64,000 nucleotides of DNA. It comes from Hyphomicrobiales bacterium (GTDB lineage Bacteria; Pseudomonadota; Alphaproteobacteria; Rhizobiales; Beijerinckiaceae). The notes under the pieces were generated by a model. The model ran no database searches. It saw nothing but the letters and a program-made list of their open reading frames with translations, and was not told where the DNA came from. The number at the start of each line of letters is the position of its first letter. Position 1 is the stretch's first letter. This document shows positions 27,159-35,455 of the stretch, piece after piece. Position numbers and translations under genes: made by a program. Location: positions 1-64,000 of the forward strand of contig UBZM01000017.1 of assembly GCA_900470095.1 (NCBI GenBank), in the 5' to 3' direction.

Positions 27159-27611
27159 GTGGCGATGACGATGAATGGCGAGGTCACCTTACCCGCCAGC
27201 AAGGATGTGGTCTGGGCAAAGCTCAACGATGCCGAGGTGCTGAAGGCCTGCATTCCCGGCTGCGAACAGCTTACCAAGGACGACGATACGCATTTCTCGG
27301 CGGTGGTGAAGGTCAAGCTCGGGCCGGTGAAGGCGACCTTCCGCGGCAAGGTCGAGCTTGCCGATCTCGATCCGCCGAATGGCTACCGGATCGCGGGCGA
27401 GGGCGAGGGCGGGATCGCCGGATTCGCCAAGGGCGGCGCCAAGGTCGTGCTCAGTGACGCGGAAGCAGGGCAGACATTGCTGAGTTACGAGGTCGAGGCG
27501 CAGGTCGGCGGCAAGCTGATGCAGCTTGGTTCCCGACTGATCGATTCGGTCTCGAAGAAGCTTGCCGACGAGTTCTTTGCGAATTTCGCCAAGGCGGTCA
27601 GCGAGGGCTGA
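27159..27611 (+). CDS. coxG: carbon monoxide dehydrogenase subunit G-like (CoxG, SRPBCC domain)
   Basis: This protein of about 150 residues has the START/SRPBCC fold of CoxG. MNGEVTLPASKDVVWAKLNDAEVLKACIPGCEQL and KVKLGPVKATFRGKVELAD are diagnostic. CoxG-type proteins are associated with recruitment or assembly of CO-dehydrogenase-type hydroxylases at the membrane, although this copy lacks the long C-terminal tail of true CoxG. The start is a GTG at 27159 with GGAGGA eight bases upstream; ATG at 27165 is an alternative. It is separated from coxS by the oppositely oriented globin-like chemoreceptor. Confidence 0.83.
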   Translation: MAMTMNGEVTLPASKDVVWAKLNDAEVLKACIPGCEQLTKDDDTHFSAVVKVKLGPVKATFRGKVELADLDPPNGYRIAGEGEGGIAGFAKGGAKVVLSDAEAGQTLLSYEVEAQVGGKLMQLGSRLIDSVSKKLADEFFANFAKAVSEG

Positions 27612-27623
27612 GCGCGCCCAAAG

Positions 27624-27666
27624 CATCGGCCCGAAACGTGGATGCGGTTCCCGGGAAATCCGATGC
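27624..27666. repeat. dispersed palindromic repeat, copy 1 (GCATCGGCCCGAAA type)
   Basis: GCATCGGCCCGAAA begins a 43-base element whose ends GCATCGG and CCGATGC are exact complements, and whose inner CCCG pairs with CGGG. The same 14 bases open a second element at 51402-51440. Both lie in short spacers after gene ends, as REP/BIME-type elements do. Confidence 0.55.
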
Positions 27667-27679
27667 AAACGCAGGAGGT

Positions 27680-27720
27680 TAGATCACCGAACCGGATACA
27701 CTGTCCGGTTCGGTGATCTA
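27680..27720. terminator. bidirectional terminator hairpin overlapping the chemoreceptor stop codon
   Basis: TAGATCACCGAACCGGA (27680-27696) and its exact complement (27704-27720) form a perfect 17-bp stem with a seven-base loop. It lies between the convergent coxG and globin-like chemoreceptor genes. The last three bases of the right arm are the stop codon of the chemoreceptor. No strong T-run follows on either strand, so termination efficiency is uncertain. Confidence 0.65.
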
Positions 27721-29073
27721 CGAGGCCTTGCGCAGCGACGCGAGAGCCTCGCTGACGGTCGCTTCAGCCGCTCCGATCTGGAGCGCGATGTCTGACGCGG
27801 CTGTGTTGGCACGTTCGAGCGCTCTTGCCGTTGTGGCAAGGCCGTCATTGACGGCGGTCGCGCTGGCGATAGCTTCGTCGGAGCTGTTTGCGACCTCGGC
27901 CGCATCGCGGGCGATGCTGGTCGTGACGAAGCTTTGCTGGGCGACGGCATCCGAGATCGCTTCGGAATCGCCCCTGATCTCGCCAATCGTCTTGCCGATC
28001 GACGCAGAGCGGACGCCGCAGACCTCGGCACTGGCGGCCAGTTCGGCGATCTGCCGGGCAATATCCTGCGTCGCGCTGGCGGTCTGGGTCGCCAGCGATT
28101 TCACTTCGGAGGCGACGACCGCGAAGCCGCGGCCAGCCTCCCCGGCGCGTGCGGCCTCGATGGTGGCGTTCAGCGCGAGCAGATTGGTCTGTGCCGCGAT
28201 ATCGGCGATGAGCCCGACTACGGTGCCGATGCTGCCGGTGACCTCGCGCAGCCTTGCGATGGCCGAATTCATCGCCTCCGCGTCGTCGACGGCCCGATTG
28301 GCAATCGCGAGGCTTTGCCGGGCGCGGTGCCCGATCTCGGCGATATTGGCCGACATCTCTTCTGTGGCGGCCGCCGTCTGGATCGCTTTTTCGCGCACGA
28401 GGGCGGAGGCGTGGGCGAGACTACCAATCTGATTCTTGATGAAGGTGGTGGCTTCGGTCGTCTCGAACGAGGTCGAGACGAACTGCTCGACCGCGCTGCT
28501 GATCGTCGTATCGAGCTGACCGATGCGGGACTTCATCAGCGCAGCGGCGTTGTCGAGGGCCTGTCCGCGCCGTTCGGCCTCGCCCGCCTCGATCTGCTGA
28601 TCGATCGTGATTGCGGTATTGATGTCGTAGGTCAGGATCCGCTCGATGATGTAGAGATCGCGGCCCACCTTCTTCGGCGACAGGACAAGGCGCCAACGGC
28701 TGGCGACCGAGATCGCCTGGTACAATGCGAAGGCGATCGAGACCCGCGGGCGTGGACCGACCTTGGCCACGCGCTCCAGCACACATAAGCGCTCGATCGA
28801 ATTGCAATAGGCTTCGCCGAACTCTCCATCGAACAGTTGCTTGAAATGTGCCGCTTCGGCCGGATAGAGCGTTTCGGCGACGGGCTCTACCGTGCTGCGC
28901 AGGGGCGCATGGATCACGAAGGCACGGGCAAAATCCTTGGCAACGAGGCCCTCAATCACACGGTCCACAATGGAGCGATAGCTTCGCAGGCGCTCGCGCT
29001 GGGCCTCGTCGAAGCCGATGGCGCGCAGGCGCCGCTGGATTTGATCAGAGATGGTCGACACCGACACGTTCAT
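27718..29073 (-). CDS. soluble chemoreceptor with degenerate globin (HemAT-like) sensor domain
   Basis: This 451-residue protein has no transmembrane helix. Residues about 1-165 resemble the protoglobin domain of globin-coupled sensors ([18 protein letters not shown], then the F-helix region [20 protein letters not shown]). A helical linker and a receptor signalling domain follow, with [34 protein letters not shown] at the tip. In heme-binding relatives the F helix reads like KVHxRIGL; here glycine takes the place of the proximal histidine. Heme binding is therefore doubtful. I chose ATG 29073; an ATG at 29130 would add 19 residues but lacks a ribosome site. It sits inside the cox locus on the opposite strand. 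Confidence 0.82.
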   Translation of the reverse strand: MNVSVSTISDQIQRRLRAIGFDEAQRERLRSYRSIVDRVIEGLVAKDFARAFVIHAPLRSTVEPVAETLYPAEAAHFKQLFDGEFGEAYCNSIERLCVLERVAKVGPRPRVSIAFALYQAISVASRWRLVLSPKKVGRDLYIIERILTYDINTAITIDQQIEAGEAERRGQALDNAAALMKSRIGQLDTTISSAVEQFVSTSFETTEATTFIKNQIGSLAHASALVREKAIQTAAATEEMSANIAEIGHRARQSLAIANRAVDDAEAMNSAIARLREVTGSIGTVVGLIADIAAQTNLLALNATIEAARAGEAGRGFAVVASEVKSLATQTASATQDIARQIAELAASAEVCGVRSASIGKTIGEIRGDSEAISDAVAQQSFVTTSIARDAAEVANSSDEAIASATAVNDGLATTARALERANTAASDIALQIGAAEATVSEALASLRKAS

Positions 29074-29419
29074 GATCCCGAGCAAAGCTTCGATAGCGAT
29101 CAGCAAAGCTGGGATCTCCGGCGTTAACATTCTGCGAATGCAGGCCGTTCTCGCGCGCGTTTTCGTACACGTACGTTTGCTGCAGTGCAGCGTTGATGCT
29201 TGGCGAAAACAGCACTCAAAGCCCGCAAAATCGCCGCTTCATCTTGTCGCCATCGCGCTTGACCGCGCAAAATCCCGGGTCCACATTCCGTTTCGAGCTG
29301 TTCCAAGAAAAAACTGCCTGATGAGGCTAGAGGTTTCGCGAACGGCTCCGGCTCCGGATTTCAGTGGCTGGGAGGGTCACTGGCCGGGCGCCGGACGTAG
29401 GGTCCCAGGAGATGTGCTC
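29074..29419. other. divergent promoter region between the globin-like chemoreceptor and coxS
   Basis: These 346 bp hold no gene of their own; the open frame that extends into coxS from upstream is a non-coding extension. GCTGCAGTGCAGC (29179-29191) is a palindrome, and CGTACACGTACG lies just before it. It should contain promoters for both the receptor and the coxSLM operon, but I see no convincing -35/-10 pair. Confidence 0.5.
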
Positions 29420-29920
29420 ATGGCCACGGTTTCGTTGACGGTGAACGGCAAGGCCGTCACCGCGAATGTTGATCCTCGCACCCTGCTGGTGCAGCTCCTG
29501 CGCGAGAACCTACGGCTGACCGGTACGCATGTCGGCTGCGACACCAGCCAGTGCGGTGCCTGTGTCGTCCATCTCGACGGCAAAGCCGTGAAGTCCTGTA
29601 CGACGCTTGCTCTTTCGGTCGATGGCGCCACGGTGACGACGATCGAAGGGCTCGCCGTGAACGGCGTGCTGCATCCGATGCAGGAGGCATTTCGCGAGCA
29701 TCACGGCCTGCAATGCGGCTACTGCACTCCAGGCATGATCATGGCTGCGGTCGATATGGTGAGCCGTCGTGGCCATTCGCTCGATGAAGCGACGATCCGT
29801 GATGATCTCGATGGCAATATCTGTCGGTGCACGGGCTACCACAACATCGTCAAGGCGATCGCTGCCGGGGCGGAGGCGATGGGCAAGGCGGCGACGCCGA
29901 CGCGCAAGGCTGCCGAGTAA
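29420..29920 (+). CDS. coxS: (2Fe-2S)-binding small subunit of xanthine-oxidase-family hydroxylase (CoxS-like)
   Basis: This 166-residue subunit carries two [2Fe-2S] clusters that move electrons from the molybdenum centre to FAD. The plant-type cluster site is [13 protein letters not shown] plus a downstream Cys (about residues 40-60); the second is [10 protein letters not shown] and [10 protein letters not shown] (about 99-140). ATG 29420 has AGGAGA seven bases upstream. coxL follows after 84 bp. Confidence 0.95.
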   Translation: MATVSLTVNGKAVTANVDPRTLLVQLLRENLRLTGTHVGCDTSQCGACVVHLDGKAVKSCTTLALSVDGATVTTIEGLAVNGVLHPMQEAFREHHGLQCGYCTPGMIMAAVDMVSRRGHSLDEATIRDDLDGNICRCTGYHNIVKAIAAGAEAMGKAATPTRKAAE

Positions 29921-30004
29921 CGCCTTCGGCCGGCGCGCTCCCGCGCAGGCCGGTTCTCAAGCCATGAGGCGTCCGCCAGAGGCGCTGTGCGAGGAGGGAA
30001 CACC

Positions 30005-32368
30005 ATGTCCGCAACCGGAATCGGCGCCGCTGTCCGCCGCAAGGAAGATCACCGTTTCATCACCGGCCAGGGCCGCTACACCGACGACATCAACAGGCCG
30101 GGCCAGACCTACGCCTATTTCCTGCGTTCGCCGCATGCCCATGCCACGCTCAACAGGATCGACGCGAAAGCCGCGGCGACAATGCCCGGCGTGCTTGGGA
30201 TCTACACGGGCGAGGATCTTGCCGCCGATAAGATCGGTGGGCTGATCTGCGGCTGGATGATCCATAACAAGGACGGTTCGCCGATGCGGGCCGGCTCGCA
30301 CCCGGCGCTGGCGCAGGGCAAGGTCCGCTATGTCGGCGACCATGTCGCGGTCGTGGTGGCCGAGACACTGGCGCAGGCCAGGGACGCGGCCGAGGCGATC
30401 AGCGTCGATTACGGCGTGCTGCCGGCGGTGGTCGACACGGCGAGTGCTGCGAGCTCGAAGACCCAGGTCCATGCCGAGTCTGCCGACAACACGGTCTTTA
30501 ACTGGCATCTCGGCGATAAGGCTGCGACCGAAAAGGCGTTCAAGGCGGCCAAGCACGTCACGAAGCTCGATCTCGTCAATAACCGCCTGGTGCCGAACCC
30601 GATGGAGCCGCGCGCGGCCGTCGGCGATTACGACCAGGGCGAGGGCGCCTTCACGCTCTACACCACCAGCCAGAACCCGCATGTTGCGCGGCTCGTCCTT
30701 TCCGCCTTCATCGGCATTGCGCCGGAGAACAAGCTGCGTGTCGTCGCGCCGGATGTCGGCGGCGGTTTCGGCTCCAAGATCTTCATCTATGCCGAGGAGA
30801 CGGTTTGCGTCTGGGCTGCGAAGAAGGTGGGCCGGCCGGTGAAATGGACCTCGGACCGTACCGAGGCCTTCCTCTCCGACGCGCATGGGCGCGACCATGT
30901 CACCCATGCCGAGCTCGCGACCGACGCTGATGGCAAGATGATCGGCATGCGGGTGAAGACGACGGCCAATCTCGGCGCCTACCTTTCGACCTTCTCGTCC
31001 TCGGTTCCGACCTATCTCTACGCCCCGTTGCTGTCGGGCCAGTACGATATCCCGGCGATCTATTGCGAGGTCGATGCGGTCTACACCAACACGGCTCCGG
31101 TCGATGCCTATCGAGGCGCCGGCCGGCCGGAGGCGACCTTCGTGGTCGAGCGCCTGGTCGAGATTGCGGCGCGCGAACTCGGCAAGGATCCAGCCAAGTT
31201 CCGGATGCAGAACTACATCAAGAAGTTCCCGCATCAGACGCCGGTGATCATGATGTATGACACCGGCAACTATGCCGCCTCGATGAAGAAGGCGCTGGAG
31301 ATCATCGACTACAAGGGGCTCGCCAAGCGCAAGCGCGACTCGGCCCGCAACGGCAAGCTGCGTGGCATCGGCTTCTCCTCCTATATCGAGGCCTGCGGTA
31401 TCGCACCGTCGGCTGCGGTCGGCTCGCTGGGGGCTGGCGTCGGCCTGTGGGAATCGGCGGAGGTGCGGGTCAACCCCGTTGGGACCGTCGAGGTGCTGAC
31501 CGGCTCGCACAGCCACGGCCAGGGCCATGAGACGACCTTTGCCCAGCTCGTCAGCGACCGGCTCGGCATCCCGATCGAGAATGTCTCGATCATCCATGGC
31601 GACACCGACAAGGTGCAGATGGGCATGGGTACCTACGGCTCCCGTTCGGGCGCGGTCGGCATGTCCGCGATCGCCAAGGCTGTCGACAAGGTCATCGCCA
31701 AGGGCAAGAAGGTCGCGGCCTATGTGCTCGAGGCGGACGAGGCCGATATCGATTTCAAGGATGGCAACTTCCACGTGAAGGGCACGGACAAGACGCTCGA
31801 TTTCGGCTCCTGTGCGCTGCAGGCTTACATCGCCCACAAGTTCAATGGGCAGGATCTCGAGCCGGGGCTGAAGGAAGGCGCGTTCTACGATCCGACGAAC
31901 TTCACCTTCCCGGCCGGTGTCCATATCTGCGAGGTCGAGATCGATCCCGAGACCGGCATCACCAGGATCGAGCGCTGGGCGGCCGTCGACGATTTCGGCA
32001 TCGTGATCAACCCGATGATCGTCGAGGGCCAGGTCCATGGCGGCATTGCCCAGGGCGTCGGCCAGGCGCTGCTCGAAGGGGCGCGCTACAATCAGGACGG
32101 CCAGCTCGTGACTGCGAGCTTCATGGATTACTGCATGCCGCGTGCGGACGATCTGCCGTCCTTCGATGTCGGCATGACTGTGACGCCGTGCCCGTCCAAC
32201 CCGCTGGGCATCAAGGGCTGCGGCGAGGCGGGCGCGATTGCCTCGCCGCCGGCCGTGATCAACGCCATCACCGATGCGCTCGGCCATGAGGAGGTCACCA
32301 TGCCGGCAACGCCGCAGGTGGTCTGGCGCGCAGCGCAGAAGAGCATCAAGCGAATGGCCGCCGAGTGA
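30005..32368 (+). CDS. coxL: molybdopterin-binding large subunit, form II CoxL-like
   Basis: This 787-residue catalytic subunit of the xanthine oxidase family binds molybdopterin cytosine dinucleotide. GAAVRRKEDHRFITGQGRYTDD opens the protein, PDVGGGFGSK binds the cofactor, and GCGEAGAI near the C-terminus holds the catalytic glutamate. The active-site loop reads VDAYRGAGRPEA: this is the form II signature (AYRGAGR), not the AYxCSFR of true CO dehydrogenase with its S-Cu cysteine. CO oxidation is therefore not supported; the enzyme probably hydroxylates another small molecule. Confidence 0.95.
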   Translation: MSATGIGAAVRRKEDHRFITGQGRYTDDINRPGQTYAYFLRSPHAHATLNRIDAKAAATMPGVLGIYTGEDLAADKIGGLICGWMIHNKDGSPMRAGSHPALAQGKVRYVGDHVAVVVAETLAQARDAAEAISVDYGVLPAVVDTASAASSKTQVHAESADNTVFNWHLGDKAATEKAFKAAKHVTKLDLVNNRLVPNPMEPRAAVGDYDQGEGAFTLYTTSQNPHVARLVLSAFIGIAPENKLRVVAPDVGGGFGSKIFIYAEETVCVWAAKKVGRPVKWTSDRTEAFLSDAHGRDHVTHAELATDADGKMIGMRVKTTANLGAYLSTFSSSVPTYLYAPLLSGQYDIPAIYCEVDAVYTNTAPVDAYRGAGRPEATFVVERLVEIAARELGKDPAKFRMQNYIKKFPHQTPVIMMYDTGNYAASMKKALEIIDYKGLAKRKRDSARNGKLRGIGFSSYIEACGIAPSAAVGSLGAGVGLWESAEVRVNPVGTVEVLTGSHSHGQGHETTFAQLVSDRLGIPIENVSIIHGDTDKVQMGMGTYGSRSGAVGMSAIAKAVDKVIAKGKKVAAYVLEADEADIDFKDGNFHVKGTDKTLDFGSCALQAYIAHKFNGQDLEPGLKEGAFYDPTNFTFPAGVHICEVEIDPETGITRIERWAAVDDFGIVINPMIVEGQVHGGIAQGVGQALLEGARYNQDGQLVTASFMDYCMPRADDLPSFDVGMTVTPCPSNPLGIKGCGEAGAIASPPAVINAITDALGHEEVTMPATPQVVWRAAQKSIKRMAAE

Positions 32369-32385
32369 TCTGAAAGGACAACACG

Positions 32386-33189
32386 ATGTACGCTTTCACC
32401 TATCATCGCCCGGCCACGGCCCGCCAGGCCGCTGGCCTCCTCGCCAAGAAGGAGGATGCCAAGCTGCTGGCCGGCGGGCACACCCTGCTGCCGACCATGA
32501 AGCAGCGCCTCGCGTCGCCGACACACCTCGTCGATCTCGGCGGTTGCGCCGATCTCAGGGGCATCGAGCGCAAGGGGCGCAATGTCGTCATCGGTGCGAT
32601 GACGACCCATGCCGAAGTGGCGGACTCGGCTGTCGTCCGGGAGGCGATCCCATCGCTGGCCTATCTCGCCTCGCATATTGGCGACCCGCATGTGCGCCAT
32701 CGCGGCACGATTGGCGGCTCTGTCGCCAATAACGACCCGGCGGCGGATTATCCGGCGGCGCTCATGGCGCTCGGCGCCACCATTGTCACCAACAAGCGCA
32801 AGCTCACGGCCGAAGAGTTCTTCACCGGCCTCTACGAGACGGCGCTGGAGGAGGGCGAGATTGTCGTCAGGATCTCCTTCCCGCTGGTGTCGAAGGCAGG
32901 CTACGCCAAGTTCCGCAACCCGGCTTCCCGCTATGCGCTGGTCGGCGTCTTCGTGGCCAAGCGGGGCTCGGAGGTCAGTGTCGCGGTGACGGGCGCCGGC
33001 GAAGGCGGCGTTTTCCGCTGGCCGGAGGCCGAGGCCGCTCTGAAGGCCCGGTTCGCTGCGAAATCTCTCGATGGCATCAAGCACACGGCCAAGGGCATCA
33101 ATGCCGACATGCATGCCGATGCCGAGTATCGGGCCCATCTGATTGGCGTGATGGCACGGGAAGCAGTTGCCAGGGCGACGGGCAAATAG
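32386..33189 (+). CDS. coxM: FAD-binding medium subunit of xanthine-oxidase-family hydroxylase (CoxM-like)
   Basis: This 267-residue FAD subunit completes the SLM heterotrimer. KLLAGGHTLLPTMKQRL (about residues 26-42) and HVRHRGTIGGSVANNDPAADYPAAL (about 104-128) are the two FAD-binding motifs. The C-terminal CODH_FAD domain follows. It starts 17 bp after coxL. A 12-bp stem-loop lies directly downstream and may end the coxSLM transcript. Confidence 0.95.
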   Translation: MYAFTYHRPATARQAAGLLAKKEDAKLLAGGHTLLPTMKQRLASPTHLVDLGGCADLRGIERKGRNVVIGAMTTHAEVADSAVVREAIPSLAYLASHIGDPHVRHRGTIGGSVANNDPAADYPAALMALGATIVTNKRKLTAEEFFTGLYETALEEGEIVVRISFPLVSKAGYAKFRNPASRYALVGVFVAKRGSEVSVAVTGAGEGGVFRWPEAEAALKARFAAKSLDGIKHTAKGINADMHADAEYRAHLIGVMAREAVARATGK

Positions 33190-33211
33190 CCGAAGCCGAT
33201 TGACCTGCGAC

Positions 33212-33241
33212 GGAATCCTCCCCCACACAGGGGAGGATTCC
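33212..33241 (+). terminator. stem-loop downstream of coxM
   Basis: GGAATCCTCCCC and its exact complement GGGGAGGATTCC form a 12-bp stem with a six-base loop (CACACA), 22 bp after the coxM stop. There is no T-run, so it may be a processing or attenuating structure as much as a terminator. Confidence 0.5.
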
Positions 33242-33402
33242 AGCTCCGAGCGGATCGTTGGGAGATCCGCAACCGACAGCAAAGGCTGAACCACGTTCTG
33301 CAACTCGCAAGGCAGGACGACCGGGTCTGCCTCGACCAACACACAAGGCGCGACGACCTCCAGCGTTTCCTGCGGGCGCGTCATCGGAACCGCGATGAAG
33401 CG

Positions 33403-33430
33403 CTAAGTCCGTCTCGCGAGACGGACTTAG
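33403..33430. repeat. 28-bp perfect palindrome
   Basis: CTAAGTCCGTCTCG followed directly by its exact complement makes a 28-bp palindrome without a loop. It lies 25 bp after the end of the GYF-domain gene, which is transcribed towards it, and on the border of a stretch with different base composition. It could be a bidirectional terminator or a binding site; a loop-free perfect palindrome of this length is more typical of a protein site. Confidence 0.75.
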
Positions 33431-33455
33431 GTCCCGAATGCGGGCGGGGAATGGG

Positions 33456-34289
33456 TCAACGACATGCGGCACCCACTGCCTCAGCCCTTTGCCGCAGATC
33501 GGCAAGGGCGCTGGCGTCAAGCTTGGTCCCAAGGTGTCTGTACGTGGTGCTGTCGGCCAACTTCTCGCTAACGCAGGTGCAGTAGCTTTGGATCTGTGCT
33601 TCGGTCGCAGCTTGGCTGATCGAGCGTTGCCTCTGGACGCAGGTCCCGTGTATATCAGCGACAGTGCTATTTCGTGCCGCTCCACTGATTTTTTCGGTGC
33701 TGGAGAAGAAGAGCTCTCCGTAGACAAACAGAGCTGCAAGAATTCCCGTAAGAAGCGCCGCGAAAGTGAGTGCCCACTTAACAGCACTCGCGCTCGATCT
33801 TGACTGCCGCCTGTGGAAAAAATTTCGTACTGCAGCGACTAAAGAAAAAATCAGTGGTGCTGCAAGAGTTTGACCAATCAAAGCGCCAATCGTCGCGGCG
33901 CTGCCAGTGTGGGCATAACTCGCGAGTTCGAATCCTCGGCCGTTGGCGACCTGCATGAGAAGGGTCAAGGCACTAACGAGAAGCCCGATGCTGGCGCTTT
34001 TCCAAAGGCTCCACTTCTTGCCTACCAATGGCGCATCTGTCTTAGCGGGCTGATCTACGAGGTTTTGCGACGGTACTGGGACTTTTAGCTCAGCAGTCAT
34101 TTGCGGCGGTGGCTGCGAGAAATCGTTGACCTCGCTGACCGACTTCCAGCCCGTAAAACCGGGACGCCAGACCAGGCCGCTTCCGACGAGTGCATCGCTA
34201 CTCAGGGATTCAAAAACTTGGGCCTTGGTCAGTGGGCCGTGCTGCGCACCACCGACGAACACATGCCAAATCGCCTCTTCTTCAACCAT
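33456..34289 (-). CDS. GYF-domain (DUF4339) membrane protein of unknown function
   Basis: This 277-residue protein starts with a GYF_2/DUF4339-type domain (WHVFVGGAQHGPLTKAQV to GLVWRPGFTGWKSV, about residues 8-52). A proline-rich linker, three hydrophobic helices (about 95-115, 125-155 and 170-192) and a C-terminal domain with four cysteines including YCTCVSEKL follow. GYF domains bind proline-rich peptides. Codon use is visibly less GC-rich than the flanking cox genes, and the gene stands on the opposite strand inside the cox locus, which suggests later acquisition. Function is unknown. Confidence 0.72.
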   Translation of the reverse strand: MVEEEAIWHVFVGGAQHGPLTKAQVFESLSSDALVGSGLVWRPGFTGWKSVSEVNDFSQPPPQMTAELKVPVPSQNLVDQPAKTDAPLVGKKWSLWKSASIGLLVSALTLLMQVANGRGFELASYAHTGSAATIGALIGQTLAAPLIFSLVAAVRNFFHRRQSRSSASAVKWALTFAALLTGILAALFVYGELFFSSTEKISGAARNSTVADIHGTCVQRQRSISQAATEAQIQSYCTCVSEKLADSTTYRHLGTKLDASALADLRQRAEAVGAACR

Positions 34290-35041
34290 ACACTATCCCC
34301 CCTGCAACTCAGTCTACACAACGGGAGGAGGCTTTGTCAGGGCGGGAGATGCTTGGAGTGCGGTCGTTGGCACTGAGTAGTTATGCAACACGCGCGGCCG
34401 AACCGGCTTCGTCGCGCCGCTGACGTTGTCCGCGATCTCGTTGGAGGGGGGCGGGCTAGTCGATCCGGGCCGGAATTGAGCGCCCGGTGTTGAAACGTGA
34501 CCGCCTTTCTTCGGTGCGGCTTGTCGGCGAGGCTGGCCTGCATGGCGGAGAACGCAAGGGAAACCCACCACTATTCTTGCGGCTTCGCTCCCGGTCAGCT
34601 GCAGTTCGGCGACTGTGCTCTGGTGTCTGCACGCCAGTCGCTTCGCCTTCTCGCAGCTTTGCCAGAACGTCAAAACCTTTGCGCCGGCGCCGTCGGCGAA
34701 GCGTGCAATCCACGATCCGGGACAGCTGGCGGTGCGCCGGTAGCCGACGCAGATGCCCGGCGCGGCGGTGGGAAGTATGGCTTCCTATGTTGCTCCAGTT
34801 TCATTCGCTAGGTCCGGGTTTCGAGAAGGCTGCTGCCAAGCCGTGGAGCCATTCTCGTTTCCGTCCTGTTCTGCGAGTTCCCGCGGTGCCGGTGGATGAC
34901 TATCGACAACCATGGACGCGAACTGAAAAATTCCGCTAAAAGATCAGATGGTTAGGTGCGGCGCGGCGACTCATGGTAGGACGAGCCGACAAACGAAATT
35001 GCCCCGCACTGGGTGGATTTTTGGCTGGTTGCGAGCAGAAC
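34290..35041. other. intergenic region of the cox-locus islet without a convincing gene
   Basis: About 750 bp between the GYF-domain gene and the RidA gene. Several frames stay open (for example 34314-34673 on the minus strand), but none shows a recognisable family, a ribosome site or consistent codon bias. They may be decayed genes. The stretch 34800-34990 is comparatively AT-rich and is the likely promoter area for ridA and coxD. Confidence 0.5.
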
Positions 35042-35425
35042 ATGGACAAGATGGTCATCACGGCGCCCGAGGCGCCTGAAGCAGCCGGCGGCTATGCGCA
35101 GGCTCTGCTGGTTTCCGGCGCGAGCCGACAACTCTACATCAGCGGGCAGATTCCGAGCACGCGCGATGGAACGGTGCCGGAGAGCTTCGCCGAGCAGTCA
35201 CGGTTGGTCTGGCGCAATATCGAGGCCCAGTTGCACGCTGCCGGCATGACGCTCGACAACCTCGTCAAGGTCACGACCTTCCTCTCGGATCGCCGCTATG
35301 CTGTGGAGAGCCGGCAGTCGCGCAAGGAGATCCTTGGCGACCGGAAGGTTGCGCTCTCCGTCGTCATCGCCGGGATCTTCGACGAAGCATGGCTTCTCGA
35401 GATCGAGGCCATCGCTGCGGCCTGA
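35042..35425 (+). CDS. RidA/YjgF/Rid family protein
   Basis: This 127-residue protein belongs to the Rid family, whose founding member hydrolyses reactive enamine/imine intermediates from amino-acid metabolism. LYISGQIPSTRDGTVPE and LDNLVKVTTFLSD fit the family. The family arginine that binds the substrate carboxylate normally sits in a stretch such as SRxTVEV; here the equivalent region is VALSVVIAGI, so that arginine seems to be absent and imine deaminase activity is doubtful. coxD begins 30 bp downstream, so it could be cotranscribed. Confidence 0.8.
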   Translation: MDKMVITAPEAPEAAGGYAQALLVSGASRQLYISGQIPSTRDGTVPESFAEQSRLVWRNIEAQLHAAGMTLDNLVKVTTFLSDRRYAVESRQSRKEILGDRKVALSVVIAGIFDEAWLLEIEAIAAA

Positions 35426-35455
35426 CCGGCTCTGCTCTTTCGTCGCGAGAATCCC

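Noticed and set aside
29957..32287. A 776-codon minus-strand frame opposite coxL
   Set aside because: It mirrors the antisense of coxL, whose family motifs are complete, and has no recognisable domain of its own.
30005..32368. CO dehydrogenase (form I) annotation for CoxL
   Set aside because: The active-site loop is AYRGAGR, without the copper-binding cysteine of AYxCSFR.
34314..34673. 119-codon minus-strand frame as a gene in the cox-locus islet
   Set aside because: No ribosome site, no family resemblance, low-complexity Pro/Arg composition; left as unassigned spacer.
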